Shown: piece after piece, positions 51,545-60,503 of the stretch
How positions within the stretch are numbered: the stretch's first letter is position 1
Layout: each line of letters starts with the position of its first letter
From: Scleromatobacter sp964418745
GTDB taxonomy: Bacteria; Pseudomonadota; Gammaproteobacteria; Burkholderiales; Burkholderiaceae_C
Direction of reading: 5' to 3'
DNA: 64,000 nt
NCBI GenBank assembly: GCA_964418745.1
Contig: CAYQMX010000006.1
Span: 186,001-250,000, forward strand
Notes under the pieces: model-generated
What the model was told of the DNA's origin: nothing
The model's input: the letters and a program-made list of their open reading frames with translations, nothing else
Databases searched by the model: none
Made by a program: the position numbers and the translations under genes

Positions 51545-52675
51545 TCAGGCGGCGCCGGCGGTCCCGCGCAGGCGCGCCCGCGTGCGGGCCGGCGTGTTGC
51601 CGAACCAGTCGCGGCAGGCGCGGTTGAACGAGCTTTGCTCGCGGTAGCCCAGCATGAAGGCGACGTCGGTGAGGTTGAGCTGCGAATCGCGCAGCAGCGC
51701 CTCGGCGAGCGACTGGCGGGCGGCGTCGTGCACGGCCTGGAAGTTGGTGCCCGCCTCGGCCAGCTTGCGCTGCAGCGTGCGGGTGCTCAGCGCCAGCGCC
51801 GTGGCCACGTCGTCGACGCGGGCGCGGTCGTTGGCGAGCTGCGCTGCCACCTCGCGCCGCACGTCGGTGACGATGCGGGGCTCGGAGGTCTCGCGCCGCC
51901 GCGCGGCCAGCAGCTCGTCGGCGTGGCGCTGCAGCACCGTCAGCATGCTGCCGTCGGCGTTCGGTACCGGCCGGTCCAGCAAGGCGGCATCGAAGCGGCC
52001 GTAGGCGGCCGGCGCGCCGTAGACCACGGCGGGTCCGAACACCTGGGCGTGGGCGGCGCGGACGTCGGCGTCCGGGGCCGGGTAGGGCAGCCCGATCTCG
52101 CGCACCGGCAGGCGCTCGTGCGCGAGCCAGCTGACGAAGGTCAGGATGCCGGCCAGCACGCTGTCGCACAGGTGGCGCGCCTGGTCGGGGCTGCAGCGGT
52201 CCAGCCAGGGCGTGTCCCAGTAGTAGGTGGCCACGCCGTCGCGCTCGTCCAGGCGCGAGCGCCCGAGGTCATGGGCCAGGCCCTCGTAGCGGCGCGTCTG
52301 CACGAAGGCGCCGCGCAGCGTGGTGCAGGCGCACACCACCAGGCCGTAGAACGGGTAGGTGGACAGCCGCGCGTGCAGCCCGGCATGCAGTCCGAACAGC
52401 GGGTCGCCGGCCAGTCGGTGGCCGGCACCCAGCAGCGCGAGGTAGTCGGTCACCGCCAGGCTGTCGCGACCGGCGTCGAGCGTGTCGTCGGACCAGCCCA
52501 GGTCGGCGCAGATCGCCGCCGCGCTCACGCCCAGGGCCTGGGCGGTGGCCACGGCCGTCTGCGCATACGCCATCGCCACGCGCGCGTCGGCTGCCGGCGG
52601 GATCGGGCAGGGCGCGTCCGCGTCAGGGGCGGTGGAGGAGGGCGGAACCGGCGTCGGCGCGGGCGGGACTGGCAT
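51545..52675 (-). CDS. AraC-family regulator with arabinose-binding-like domain
   Basis: A 376-residue activator. The N-terminal two-thirds match the Arabinose_bd domain of OruR/GadX-like regulators (ICADLGWSDDTLDAG; HARLSTYPFYGLVVCACTTLR). The C-terminal double HTH reads VDDVATALALSTRTLQRKL and LTDVAFMLGYREQSSFNRACRDWFGNTPARTR. It is divergent from the three-gene operon at 52811 with 135 bp between starts and is the likely regulator of that operon. Confidence 0.91.
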   Translation of the reverse strand: MPVPPAPTPVPPSSTAPDADAPCPIPPAADARVAMAYAQTAVATAQALGVSAAAICADLGWSDDTLDAGRDSLAVTDYLALLGAGHRLAGDPLFGLHAGLHARLSTYPFYGLVVCACTTLRGAFVQTRRYEGLAHDLGRSRLDERDGVATYYWDTPWLDRCSPDQARHLCDSVLAGILTFVSWLAHERLPVREIGLPYPAPDADVRAAHAQVFGPAVVYGAPAAYGRFDAALLDRPVPNADGSMLTVLQRHADELLAARRRETSEPRIVTDVRREVAAQLANDRARVDDVATALALSTRTLQRKLAEAGTNFQAVHDAARQSLAEALLRDSQLNLTDVAFMLGYREQSSFNRACRDWFGNTPARTRARLRGTAGAA

Positions 52676-52810
52676 GTTGTGGCAACTCGCCTGTCGGCGA
52701 AAGACAAGCCTGCAAGGCGCGTTCGTCGCACCATGGCGGCCTGGCGCGAAGCCGGCACGCGGACGTGCCGACGGCACGCCTGTCGACCTGGAAAAACGAG
52801 TATAGCCACG

Positions 52811-54427
52811 ATGACGATGGAACGACGCTGGAACGGCTGGGGCGATGCCCGGGTGGACGAGGAACTCAAGCCCGAGGCGCGCGACTTCCTGGGGCAGGCG
52901 ATCGGCGCCGGGCAGCCGCGGCCGGACGCGAGCTTCGCCGAGGCGCTCGCGCAGGTCGACGCGCAGCCCTCGCGGCTGCCGCCGCACCCGCTGGTGGACA
53001 CCCGCGCCGAGACCCGGCTGCGCGCCAGCTTCGGGCAGTCGATGCACGACTGGCTGCGGCTGCGTTTCGGCGTGCTGGGCCGCGTGACCGACGGGGTCGC
53101 GTTCGCGAACGACGCCGCCGAGGTGCGCACGCTGCTGGCCTGGGCGCGCGACCACGGCGTGCAGGTGCTGCCCGCGGGCGGCGCGACCAGCGTCGCCGGC
53201 CACCTGACGCCGGTCGGCGCGGCGCCGGTGCTCACCCTGAACATGGGCCGCATGATGCGGCTGCTCGATCTCGATCCGGTGGCGCAGCTCGCACGCTTCG
53301 AGGCGGGCGTGGCCGGGCCCGACCTGGAGGCGCAACTGCGCGCCCACGGCTTCACGCTGGGCCACTTCCCGCAGAGCTTCGAGCTGTCGACCCTCGGCGG
53401 CTGGATCGTCACGCGCTCGTCCGGCCAGCAGTCGGCGCGCTACGGCCGCATCGAGCAGCTGTTCGCCGGCGGCACGCTGCAGACGCCCGAGCGCGAATGG
53501 ACGCTGCCCACGTTCCCGGCCTCGGCTGCCGGTCCCGACCTGCGCGAATGGGTGCTGGGCTCCGAAGGCCGCCTGGGCGTGCTCACCGAGGCCAGCGTGC
53601 GCGTCACGCGCGCGCCGGCCGCCGAGCAGTTCGTGGGCGTGTTCTTTCCCGACTGGGCCAGCGGCGCCGCGGCGGTGCGCGAGCTCGCGCAGGCGAAGGC
53701 GGGGCTGTCGATGCTGCGGCTGTCCAATGCGGCGGAAACCTTCACCACGCTGCGCATGGCCGGCCACGCGCGCGCCATCGGCTGGCTCGAGCGCTGGCTC
53801 GCGCTGCGCGGCGCGGGCGCGGGCAAGTGCCTGCTGCTGGCCGGCTTCACCGGCGCCAGCCCGGGCGCGGTGCGGGCGCTGCGGCGCGCGGCGGCGACGG
53901 TCTGGCGCGCGCACGGCGGCGTGTCCACCGGCACGCTGCTGGGCGCCAAGTGGCAGGCGCGGCGCTTCTCCGGCGTCTACCTGCGCAATGCGCTGTGGGA
54001 CGCCGGCTACGCCGTGGACACGATGGAGACCGCCTGCGACTGGCCGCGGGTGGACGCGATGGTGCAGGCGCTCGAGAGCGCGGGCCGGGACGCGCTCGCG
54101 CGGCACGGCGAGCGCACCCATTGCTATACCCACCTGTCGCACGTCTACGCGCAGGGCTCCAGCGTGTACTCGACCTTCGTCTATCGCATCGGGCCCGACT
54201 ACGACAGCGCGCTGGCGCGCTGGCAGTCGCTGAAGACGGCCGTGGGCGACGCCATCGTCGCCCACGGCGGCACCATCACGCACCAGCACGGCGTGGGCAA
54301 GGACCACGCGCGCTGGCTGCCCGCCGAGAAGGGCGCCACGGGCATGGCGGCCATCGCCGCGATGGTGCGCGAGTTCGACCCGCACGGCGTGATGGCGCGC
54401 GGCAACCTGCTCGGGGACCTCGAGTGA
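52811..54427 (+). CDS. FAD-linked oxidase, alkyl-DHAP synthase-like
   Basis: A 538-residue flavoprotein. The FAD-binding half has VLPAGGATSVAGHLTP and SFELSTLGGWIVTRSSGQQSARYGRIEQL; the C-terminal half contains CYTHLSHVYAQGSSVY and HGGTITHQHGVGKDHARWL, which match alkyldihydroxyacetonephosphate synthases. Those ether-lipid enzymes swap an acyl for an alkyl chain; bacterial members of this group may instead be dehydrogenases. ATG 52811 or 52817 is possible. It overlaps the next gene by 4 nt. Confidence 0.88.
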   Translation: MTMERRWNGWGDARVDEELKPEARDFLGQAIGAGQPRPDASFAEALAQVDAQPSRLPPHPLVDTRAETRLRASFGQSMHDWLRLRFGVLGRVTDGVAFANDAAEVRTLLAWARDHGVQVLPAGGATSVAGHLTPVGAAPVLTLNMGRMMRLLDLDPVAQLARFEAGVAGPDLEAQLRAHGFTLGHFPQSFELSTLGGWIVTRSSGQQSARYGRIEQLFAGGTLQTPEREWTLPTFPASAAGPDLREWVLGSEGRLGVLTEASVRVTRAPAAEQFVGVFFPDWASGAAAVRELAQAKAGLSMLRLSNAAETFTTLRMAGHARAIGWLERWLALRGAGAGKCLLLAGFTGASPGAVRALRRAAATVWRAHGGVSTGTLLGAKWQARRFSGVYLRNALWDAGYAVDTMETACDWPRVDAMVQALESAGRDALARHGERTHCYTHLSHVYAQGSSVYSTFVYRIGPDYDSALARWQSLKTAVGDAIVAHGGTITHQHGVGKDHARWLPAEKGATGMAAIAAMVREFDPHGVMARGNLLGDLE

Positions 54428-56112
54428 ACGCTGCGCCGGAGCACACCGACGTCGACCTGCTGGTGATCGGCGGCGGCATCGCCGGCGCCGGGGTGGCGCT
54501 GGAGGCCGCGCGCCGCGGCGTCGACGTGATGCTGGTGGAGGCGCGCGACTTCGCCTGGGGCAGCTCGTCGCGCTCCTCCAAGCTCGTGCATGGCGGGCTG
54601 CGCTACCTGCGCGAAGGCGCGTTCGGCCTGACCCGCGAATCGGTGCGCGAGCGCGGCCGTCTGCTGGAAGACGTGCCCGGCCTGGTCGAGCCGCAGCGCT
54701 TCCTGATGGGCCACTACGCCGGCAGTTCGCCGAGCCGCCGCACGCTGGGCGCGGGCCTGGCGATCTACGACGCGCTGGCGGGCCGGCGCACGCGCGCGTT
54801 CCACTCGCCCGCGCAGGTGAACGCGATCGCCCCGCACCTGGCCGCCGCGCACCTGCTGGGCGCGTCGAGCTACCTCGACGCGAAGACCGACGACGCGCGC
54901 CTGGTGATGCGCGTGCTGCAGGAGGCGCAGGCGCACGGCGCGCGCGTGTTCAACCGCGCCGCCGTGAAGACGCTGCTGCGCGCGGGCGATGCCGACGCGC
55001 CGGCGTCGTCGCCGGCCGGGGACGGCGCCGCCGCGCCGCGCCCGGGCACGGTGGTGGGCGCGCGCATCGAGGGCGCGGGCTTCACCGGCCGCGTGCGGGC
55101 GCGCTGCGTCGTCAACGCCACCGGATTCTGGGCCGACGGCCTGCGCCGCGGCCTGGGCGCGCCGATGCTGCGGCCGCTGCGCGGCAGCCACCTCGTGTTC
55201 CCGCTGTGGAAGCTGCCGGTCGCCCAGTCGGTGGGCCTGCTGCACCCGCGCGACGGCCGCCCGGTGTTCGCCACGCCGTGGGAGGGCGTGGCCCTGGTCG
55301 GCACCACCGACCTCGACCACCCCGACGATCCCGACATCGAGCCGCGCATCAGCGCCGCGGAGACGGCCTACCTGATGGAGGCGCTGCGCCACGCGTTCCC
55401 GCGCCTGGACCTGCGTGCCGCCGACGCGATCTGCAGCTTCGCCGGCGTGCGACCCGTGGTCGACGATCGCGCCGCCGGCGGCGACCCGTCGCAGGCGCCG
55501 CGCGAGCACGTGGTGCGCGACGAGCACGGCCTGGTCACCGTCACCGGCGGCAAGCTGACCACCTTCCGCGTCAACGCGCTCGACGCGCTGCGCCACGCCG
55601 CGCCCTACCTGGCGCGTCCGGTGGCGCGCGGCGCCTTCGCGCCGACGGCGGTCGCCGGCGACGACACCGGAACGCCGGCGCCTGCGCCGATGAGCGCCGC
55701 CGACTTCGACTACCGCACGGCCGACCCCATCTTCGCGCCCGCGGACGAAGTGCCCGCGCTGGCGGCGCTGCCGCACGGGCTGCGCAGCCGCCTCGTCGGT
55801 CGCTTCGGTGCGCACGCGCCGGCCCTGCTGCGCGAGGCCGCGCCCGCCGAGCTCGAGGCGGTGGCCGGCACGGCCACGTCCTGGGCCGAGCTGCACTGGT
55901 CGCTGCGTCACGAGCAGGTGCGCCATCTCGACGACCTGCTGCTGCGGCGCACCCGCCTGGGCCTGCTGCTGCCCGACGGCGCCGCGGCGCTGCTGCCGCG
56001 CCTGGAACCGGTCGCGCGCGAGGCGCTGGGCTGGTCCGTCGGACAATGGCGCGACGAGTGCGAGCGCTACGCACGCATCGTCTCCCACTGCTACTCGGTG
56101 CCCACCCCATGA
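54424..56112 (+). CDS. Glycerol-3-phosphate dehydrogenase (GlpD/GlpA-like)
   Basis: A membrane-associated FAD dehydrogenase of 562 residues. The dinucleotide fold is VDLLVIGGGIAGAGVALEAARRG, followed by SSRSSKLVHGGLRYL, the family's flavin/phosphate region; RPLRGSHLVFP and VTGGKLTTFR are also typical. GTG 54424 is fixed by GTGA overlap with the upstream oxidase. It is the second gene of a three-gene unit and would oxidise sn-glycerol-3-phosphate or a relative, with electrons going to quinone. Confidence 0.9.
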   Translation: MNAAPEHTDVDLLVIGGGIAGAGVALEAARRGVDVMLVEARDFAWGSSSRSSKLVHGGLRYLREGAFGLTRESVRERGRLLEDVPGLVEPQRFLMGHYAGSSPSRRTLGAGLAIYDALAGRRTRAFHSPAQVNAIAPHLAAAHLLGASSYLDAKTDDARLVMRVLQEAQAHGARVFNRAAVKTLLRAGDADAPASSPAGDGAAAPRPGTVVGARIEGAGFTGRVRARCVVNATGFWADGLRRGLGAPMLRPLRGSHLVFPLWKLPVAQSVGLLHPRDGRPVFATPWEGVALVGTTDLDHPDDPDIEPRISAAETAYLMEALRHAFPRLDLRAADAICSFAGVRPVVDDRAAGGDPSQAPREHVVRDEHGLVTVTGGKLTTFRVNALDALRHAAPYLARPVARGAFAPTAVAGDDTGTPAPAPMSAADFDYRTADPIFAPADEVPALAALPHGLRSRLVGRFGAHAPALLREAAPAELEAVAGTATSWAELHWSLRHEQVRHLDDLLLRRTRLGLLLPDGAAALLPRLEPVAREALGWSVGQWRDECERYARIVSHCYSVPTP

Positions 56113-57680
56113 CCGACGCCCGCTCCGACGACCTGTTGCTCTCGATCGACTGCGGCACCCAGAGCGCGCGCGCGCTGCTGTTCGATCCGCTGGGCAACCT
56201 GGTGGCGAAGTCGCAGGTGGCCCTCGACGACTACGTCGTCGAGCAACCCGGCTGGATGGCCCACGACGTCGAGGGCTTCTGGGCGGCGTGCGCGCGCGCC
56301 TGCCGCCAGCTGTGGCTGGACCGGCCCGAGCTGGCGGCGCGCGTGCGCGGCGTCAGCGCCACCACCCAGCGCGGCACCATCATGCCGCTGGCCGCCGACG
56401 GCAGCGCCGTGATGCCGGCGCTGATCTGGCTGGACCAGCGCCGCGCGACTCGGGTGCCGCGGATCGGCGCCGCGTGGCGGGCCGCGTTCCGCCTGGCCGG
56501 CGTCGGCGACACGGTGGCCTACTTCCAGCGCGAGGCCGAGGTCAACTGGTGGGCGGAGAACGAGCCCGCGGCCTGGGCGCGCACGCACAAGGTGCTGCTG
56601 CTGTCGGGCCTGCTGAACTGGAAGCTCACCGGCGATTTCGTCGACTCGGTCGGTTCCCAGGTGGGCTACGTGCCGTTCGACTTCAAGGCGCACGCGTGGG
56701 CGAAGCCGTCCGACTGGAAGTGGCAGGCGCTGGCGATCCGCCGCGAGTTGCTGCCCGAACTGCGTCCGGTGGGCTCGCTGCTCGGCCGGGTCAGCGCCGC
56801 GGCCAGTACGGCCACGGGTATCCCGGCCGGCGTGCCGGTGATCGCCGCGGCGGCCGACAAGGCTTGCGAGGTGCTGGGCTCGGGCTGCCTCGAGCCGGAC
56901 GTGGGCGGCATCTCCTACGGCACCACCGCCACCATCAACGTGTGCACGCGCCGCTACGTCGAGGCGCTCTCGTTCGTGCCGCCGTACCCGGCCGCGCTGC
57001 CGGGCCACTACGACAGCGAGGTGCAGATCTTTCGCGGCTACTGGATGGTGCGCTGGTTCAAGGAGCAGTTCGGCGACCGCGAGCGCCATGCGGCGCAGGC
57101 GCGCGGGGTGGCGCCCGAGGCCTTGTTCGACGAGCTGGTCGCCGCGGTGCCGCCCGGCTCGCTGGGCCTCGTCCTGCAGCCTTACTGGACCCCGGGCATC
57201 CGCCACCCCGGCCCCGACGCCAAGGGCGCGATCATCGGCTTCGGCGACGCCCACACGCGGGCGCACGTGTACCGCGCGATCCTGGAAGGGCTGGCCTACG
57301 CGCTGCGCGACGGCCGCGAGCGCATCGAGAAGAAGACCGGCGTGGCGCTGACCGAGCTGCGCGTTTCCGGCGGCGGCTCGCAGTCCGACGCCGCTCTGCA
57401 GCTGACCGCCGACATCTTCCGCCTGCCGGCCAGCCGGCCGCACGTGTACGAGACCAGCGGCCTGGGCGCGGCCATCGACTGCGCGGTCGGACTGGGACTG
57501 CACCCCGATTTCGCGACCGCCGTGCGGTCCATGACGCGCGTCGCGCGCACCTTCGAGCCCGACCCGCGCCACGCCGCGCTGTACGACGAGCTCTACGGAC
57601 AGGTCTACCAGAAGATGTACGCGCGGCTGGCGCCGCTGTATGCGCGCATCCGCGACATCACGGGCTATCCCGCGCGTTGA
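56109..57680 (+). CDS. FGGY-family kinase (glycerol kinase-like)
   Basis: A sugar/polyol kinase of 523 residues. The phosphate motif SIDCGTQSARALLFD starts the protein, and the C-terminal FGGY signature region is GGGSQSDAALQLTADIFRLP. It is not a canonical GlpK: the usual glycerol-contact stretch is replaced and the N-terminal half (EQPGWMAHDVEGFW) resembles uncharacterised FGGY members. It overlaps the previous gene by 4 nt and the convergent GNAT gene by 23 nt. The substrate is probably glycerol-like. Confidence 0.88.
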   Translation: MTDARSDDLLLSIDCGTQSARALLFDPLGNLVAKSQVALDDYVVEQPGWMAHDVEGFWAACARACRQLWLDRPELAARVRGVSATTQRGTIMPLAADGSAVMPALIWLDQRRATRVPRIGAAWRAAFRLAGVGDTVAYFQREAEVNWWAENEPAAWARTHKVLLLSGLLNWKLTGDFVDSVGSQVGYVPFDFKAHAWAKPSDWKWQALAIRRELLPELRPVGSLLGRVSAAASTATGIPAGVPVIAAAADKACEVLGSGCLEPDVGGISYGTTATINVCTRRYVEALSFVPPYPAALPGHYDSEVQIFRGYWMVRWFKEQFGDRERHAAQARGVAPEALFDELVAAVPPGSLGLVLQPYWTPGIRHPGPDAKGAIIGFGDAHTRAHVYRAILEGLAYALRDGRERIEKKTGVALTELRVSGGGSQSDAALQLTADIFRLPASRPHVYETSGLGAAIDCAVGLGLHPDFATAVRSMTRVARTFEPDPRHAALYDELYGQVYQKMYARLAPLYARIRDITGYPAR

Positions 57681-58227
57681 CCGGATCGGTTCGCCACCAC
57701 AGCAGGACCGACGTGCCGTCGCTGCGCGGTGGCGCGGGCGCGAACCCGCACGACACCAGCAGCGCCGCCATCGCTGCCGAGCGCGGGCCGCAGCGGGCGT
57801 AGACCACCGCGCTGCGCGACTCCTCGACGAGGCTGTCGACGAGCTGGCGTCCAAGCCCGCGGCCCCGCCAGGCCGGATGCACTGCCAGCGCGAACAGCTC
57901 GATGCGCTCGCACCAGGATCCGGGCGACTGTTCCACCAGGATCGCGAAACCCGCGCGGGCCTGGCCGACCTGGAGGACGAACGCCCGCCCGGCCGCCCCG
58001 TCGCGGGTATCCGGCAGCGGCGTCACGCCGTCTGCCACGATGGCCTGCACCTGTCGCCACAGCCCGGCCAGCACGTCGGGCCGGCGGGCGTCGCAGGCGA
58101 AATGGCCGCCGCGCGACTCCGCGACGATCCCCTCGACGATGAAGGGAACGTCGCCCGGCGACGCGAGATGGATGCGGGCAAGCACCGCGGGCGGGGCCGC
58201 GGCCTCGCGGAGCGTCGGATCGGACAC
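57658..58227 (-). CDS. GNAT-family N-acetyltransferase
   Basis: A 189-residue acetyltransferase. The acetyl-CoA loop is FALAVHPAWRGRGLGRQLVDSLV; the preceding strand AFVLQVGQARAGFAILVE fits the fold. The GTG 58227 start is chosen by length; longer starts add Pro/Ala-rich sequence. Target unknown. Confidence 0.82.
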   Translation of the reverse strand: MSDPTLREAAAPPAVLARIHLASPGDVPFIVEGIVAESRGGHFACDARRPDVLAGLWRQVQAIVADGVTPLPDTRDGAAGRAFVLQVGQARAGFAILVEQSPGSWCERIELFALAVHPAWRGRGLGRQLVDSLVEESRSAVVYARCGPRSAAMAALLVSCGFAPAPPRSDGTSVLLWWRTDPVNARDSP

Positions 58228-58362
58228 GCTGCGCGCCTGGGGAGTGGAGAAGCCTCCGTTGTATCGGCGCGCGCCGGTGCCGGCTTGCGCGGGGCTGCGC
58301 ACGGGCCGAACGCAGGCTGTCGCTGGCCCGTCGACGGCCTGTCGCCCCTCGACGCCGGGACG

Positions 58363-58758
58363 TCACGCGCCGGTCTCGGGCGCTTGGCAGACGGCCTCGA
58401 TGTTGTGGCCGTCCGGGTCGTGCACGAAGGCGCCGTAGTAGTCCGGATGGTAGTGGGCCCGGATGCCCGGGGGCCCGTTGTCCGTGCCACCGGCGGCCAG
58501 CGCGGCCGCGTGGAACGCGCGCACCTGGGCACGGCTGGCCACGCGGAACGCGATGTGCACGGCGGGCCGGTTGGGCGTGCCCTGGGCGATCCAGAAGTCG
58601 GGCTTGGGCGGCTCGCCGAAGCCGGCCACCGGGGCGCTGCCGGTGACCTCGGCCCCGAGCTCCATCAGCTTCTGGTAGCCGATGGCGCCGAGCGCCGCCG
58701 TGTAGAAGGCCTTGCTGGCCGCGAAATCGCTGACGGTCACGCCGGTGTGGTCGATCAT
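58363..58758 (-). CDS. VOC-family (glyoxalase-like) protein
   Basis: A 131-residue single-chain vicinal-oxygen-chelate protein: HTGVTVSDFAASKAFYTAAL at the start, VHIAFRVASRAQVRAFHAAA in the middle, and FVHDPDGHNIEAV at the end with the metal-binding His/Glu. It could be a lyase, dioxygenase or resistance protein; nothing in the context decides. Confidence 0.88.
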   Translation of the reverse strand: MIDHTGVTVSDFAASKAFYTAALGAIGYQKLMELGAEVTGSAPVAGFGEPPKPDFWIAQGTPNRPAVHIAFRVASRAQVRAFHAAALAAGGTDNGPPGIRAHYHPDYYGAFVHDPDGHNIEAVCQAPETGA

Positions 58759-58899
58759 GGAGCGGGCTCCGGAGAGGATGGGGGACGGGCCATTCTGCGA
58801 CAGCGCCGCGCGGCGATCCCCCCAGGTCCACGGGTGCGCACGGGGCCACGCGGCGCGTAGACTGCCCGGCACTGCAACCAATCCCGCCGGGAGATGCCC

Positions 58900-59805
58900 A
58901 TGTCGACCCGTCTTCGGTGCCCAGCGTTCCTGGCCGCGATCGCCGCGGCGCTGCTGGGTGGCTGCGCCGCGCAGATGCAGCCGGTGGCCGATTTCGGTGC
59001 CGCCGCCAACCACCTCGCGACGGTCTACAAGCCCTTCGCCGCCGGCATGGACGGCAGCTGCGAGCAGCGCGAGCGCTACGTCGCGCTGGCCAACCCGGGC
59101 CCGTTCGACGATGCCGTCGCCCAGCGCGCCGCCGCGGCCAGGTGCGCCCCGCTGAAGGAGGCTGGCGCCACGGCGGCCCTGTTCGGCCAGGCGCTGGGCG
59201 ACTACGCGTCGGCGCTGGCCAAGGTGTCGGGTGCCAAGGCCACCGCGTTCGACGGCGACATCCGCGACCTGTCCGGCGCTGCGGGCAAGCTCGCCACGCG
59301 CGGCGGCACGCCCATCTTCGACAGCGCCAAGCTGGGCGCCGCCACCAAGCTGGCCCGCGCCGCGGCGGCCCTGTTGACCGAGGCCAAGCTGCAGGCGCTC
59401 ACGCGCGGCACCCTGCAGGACAACCACGACGCGCTGGCGGTGGTCGTCGGGGCGATGAAGGCCTACGCGCAAGGCATCTACTCGGGGCAGCTGGCCGACA
59501 CCCACGACATCATGGCCGGCGAACTGGGCCGCCTCGTGCGCGCCTCCAACGCGCCCACGCAGGCCGACGTCGAGGCCCGCCTGCCGTGGCGCTACGCGCA
59601 GGCCGCCGCGCGCGCCGACATTGCCGCCAACGAGCTCGAGGCGCGTCGCGTGCGCGAGTTCGCGCGGGCCGCCGACGCGCTGGTGGCCGCCCACGCCGAC
59701 CTGATCGCCAACTTCGACAAGATCGGCGGCGCCCGTCGCCTCGAACTGGTGGCGGCCTTCGTGGCCCAGGTGCAGGCGATCAACGACGACGCCGCCGCCT
59801 TGTAG
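58900..59805 (+). CDS. Helical lipoprotein of unknown function
   Basis: A 301-residue protein with a lipobox (LLGGCAAQ). The mature part is nearly all helical and Ala-rich, with short motifs such as ADFGAAANHLATVYKPF and ARRLELVAAFVAQVQAIN. ATG 58900 is preferred over ATG 58894 because GGGAG ends directly before the latter. It is 18 nt upstream of another helical protein and probably forms a pair with it. I do not recognise the family. Confidence 0.75.
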   Translation: MSTRLRCPAFLAAIAAALLGGCAAQMQPVADFGAAANHLATVYKPFAAGMDGSCEQRERYVALANPGPFDDAVAQRAAAARCAPLKEAGATAALFGQALGDYASALAKVSGAKATAFDGDIRDLSGAAGKLATRGGTPIFDSAKLGAATKLARAAAALLTEAKLQALTRGTLQDNHDALAVVVGAMKAYAQGIYSGQLADTHDIMAGELGRLVRASNAPTQADVEARLPWRYAQAAARADIAANELEARRVREFARAADALVAAHADLIANFDKIGGARRLELVAAFVAQVQAINDDAAAL

Positions 59806-59823
59806 ACCTGACCGAGGATCGCC

Positions 59824-60276
59824 ATGACCGACCCCACCGCCGCCGACATCGCCGCCGCCGCGCTCGCCGCGACGGCCGCGCCCACCGACGCCGAGACCGC
59901 CGAGGCGATCGCGCAACTGGCCGACGTGGCCGGCCACGCGTCCACCGCGCTGTTCAACTACCGGCGCGACAACCCGTCGGCGCCCGACGTGGCGCGCGCG
60001 CTGAACCTGGAGATGACGCTCGACCAACGCGCCATCGACCTGCGCGTGAAGGCAGTGCGCCTGCTCGGCGAGCAGGCCGCGGAGGCCATCGCCCAGGTCA
60101 GGGATGCCGCGGCCCAGGTCGACGGCTTCCTCGCCAAGGTCGCGAAGATCGAGGGCCAGCTGGTCATCGCCAGCGCGGTCGTCGGGCTGGCGAGCGCCGC
60201 CCTGGTGGGCGATGCGGGCGGCATCCTGGGCGCCGTCGCCGGCGTGCGCACGGCGCTCCAATCGGCCAAGGCCTGA
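59824..60276 (+). CDS. Small helical protein of unknown function
   Basis: A 150-residue Ala-rich protein. It starts with a disordered acidic/Ala stretch, has a long amphipathic helix (residues about 65-110), and ends with a hydrophobic hairpin-like segment (LVIASAVVGLASAALVGDAGG). It has no signal peptide. Spacing of 18 nt links it to the lipoprotein gene. A 9-bp hairpin begins after the stop. Confidence 0.7.
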   Translation: MTDPTAADIAAAALAATAAPTDAETAEAIAQLADVAGHASTALFNYRRDNPSAPDVARALNLEMTLDQRAIDLRVKAVRLLGEQAAEAIAQVRDAAAQVDGFLAKVAKIEGQLVIASAVVGLASAALVGDAGGILGAVAGVRTALQSAKA

Positions 60277-60277
60277 A

Positions 60278-60309
60278 CGGCCCCGGCCGCATCGCTGCGT
60301 CCGGGGCCG
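60278..60309 (+). terminator. GC-rich hairpin between convergent genes
   Basis: CGGCCCCGG (60278-60286) and CCGGGGCCG (60301-60309) pair perfectly around a 14-nt loop, immediately after a stop. As no T-run is present on either side, termination would be atypical. It could serve both converging units. Confidence 0.5.
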
Positions 60310-60340
60310 TCCGGCCGGGTCGGAGTTGCCCGGAGAGGCG

Positions 60341-60487
60341 CTAGATCCCGCGGCCGCTGATCACGCGGAACAGGACCGCGATGATCGCGATGACCAGCAG
60401 GATGTGGATCAGGCCGCCCAGCGTCACCGAGGTGAGCATGCCGATGAGCCAGAGGATGACGAGTACGACGGCGATGGTGTAGAGCAT
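60341..60487 (-). CDS. Lmo0937-family small membrane protein
   Basis: A 48-residue protein, nearly all two membrane helices: MLYTIAVVLVILWLIGM, then GGLIHILLVIAIIAVLF, ending RVISGRG. This matches the small Lmo0937 family found beside stress genes. It is 16 nt downstream of the BON-domain gene in the same direction and is probably co-transcribed with it. Confidence 0.85.
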   Translation of the reverse strand: MLYTIAVVLVILWLIGMLTSVTLGGLIHILLVIAIIAVLFRVISGRGI

Positions 60488-60503
60488 GGTTTTCTCCGAG
60501 TTC

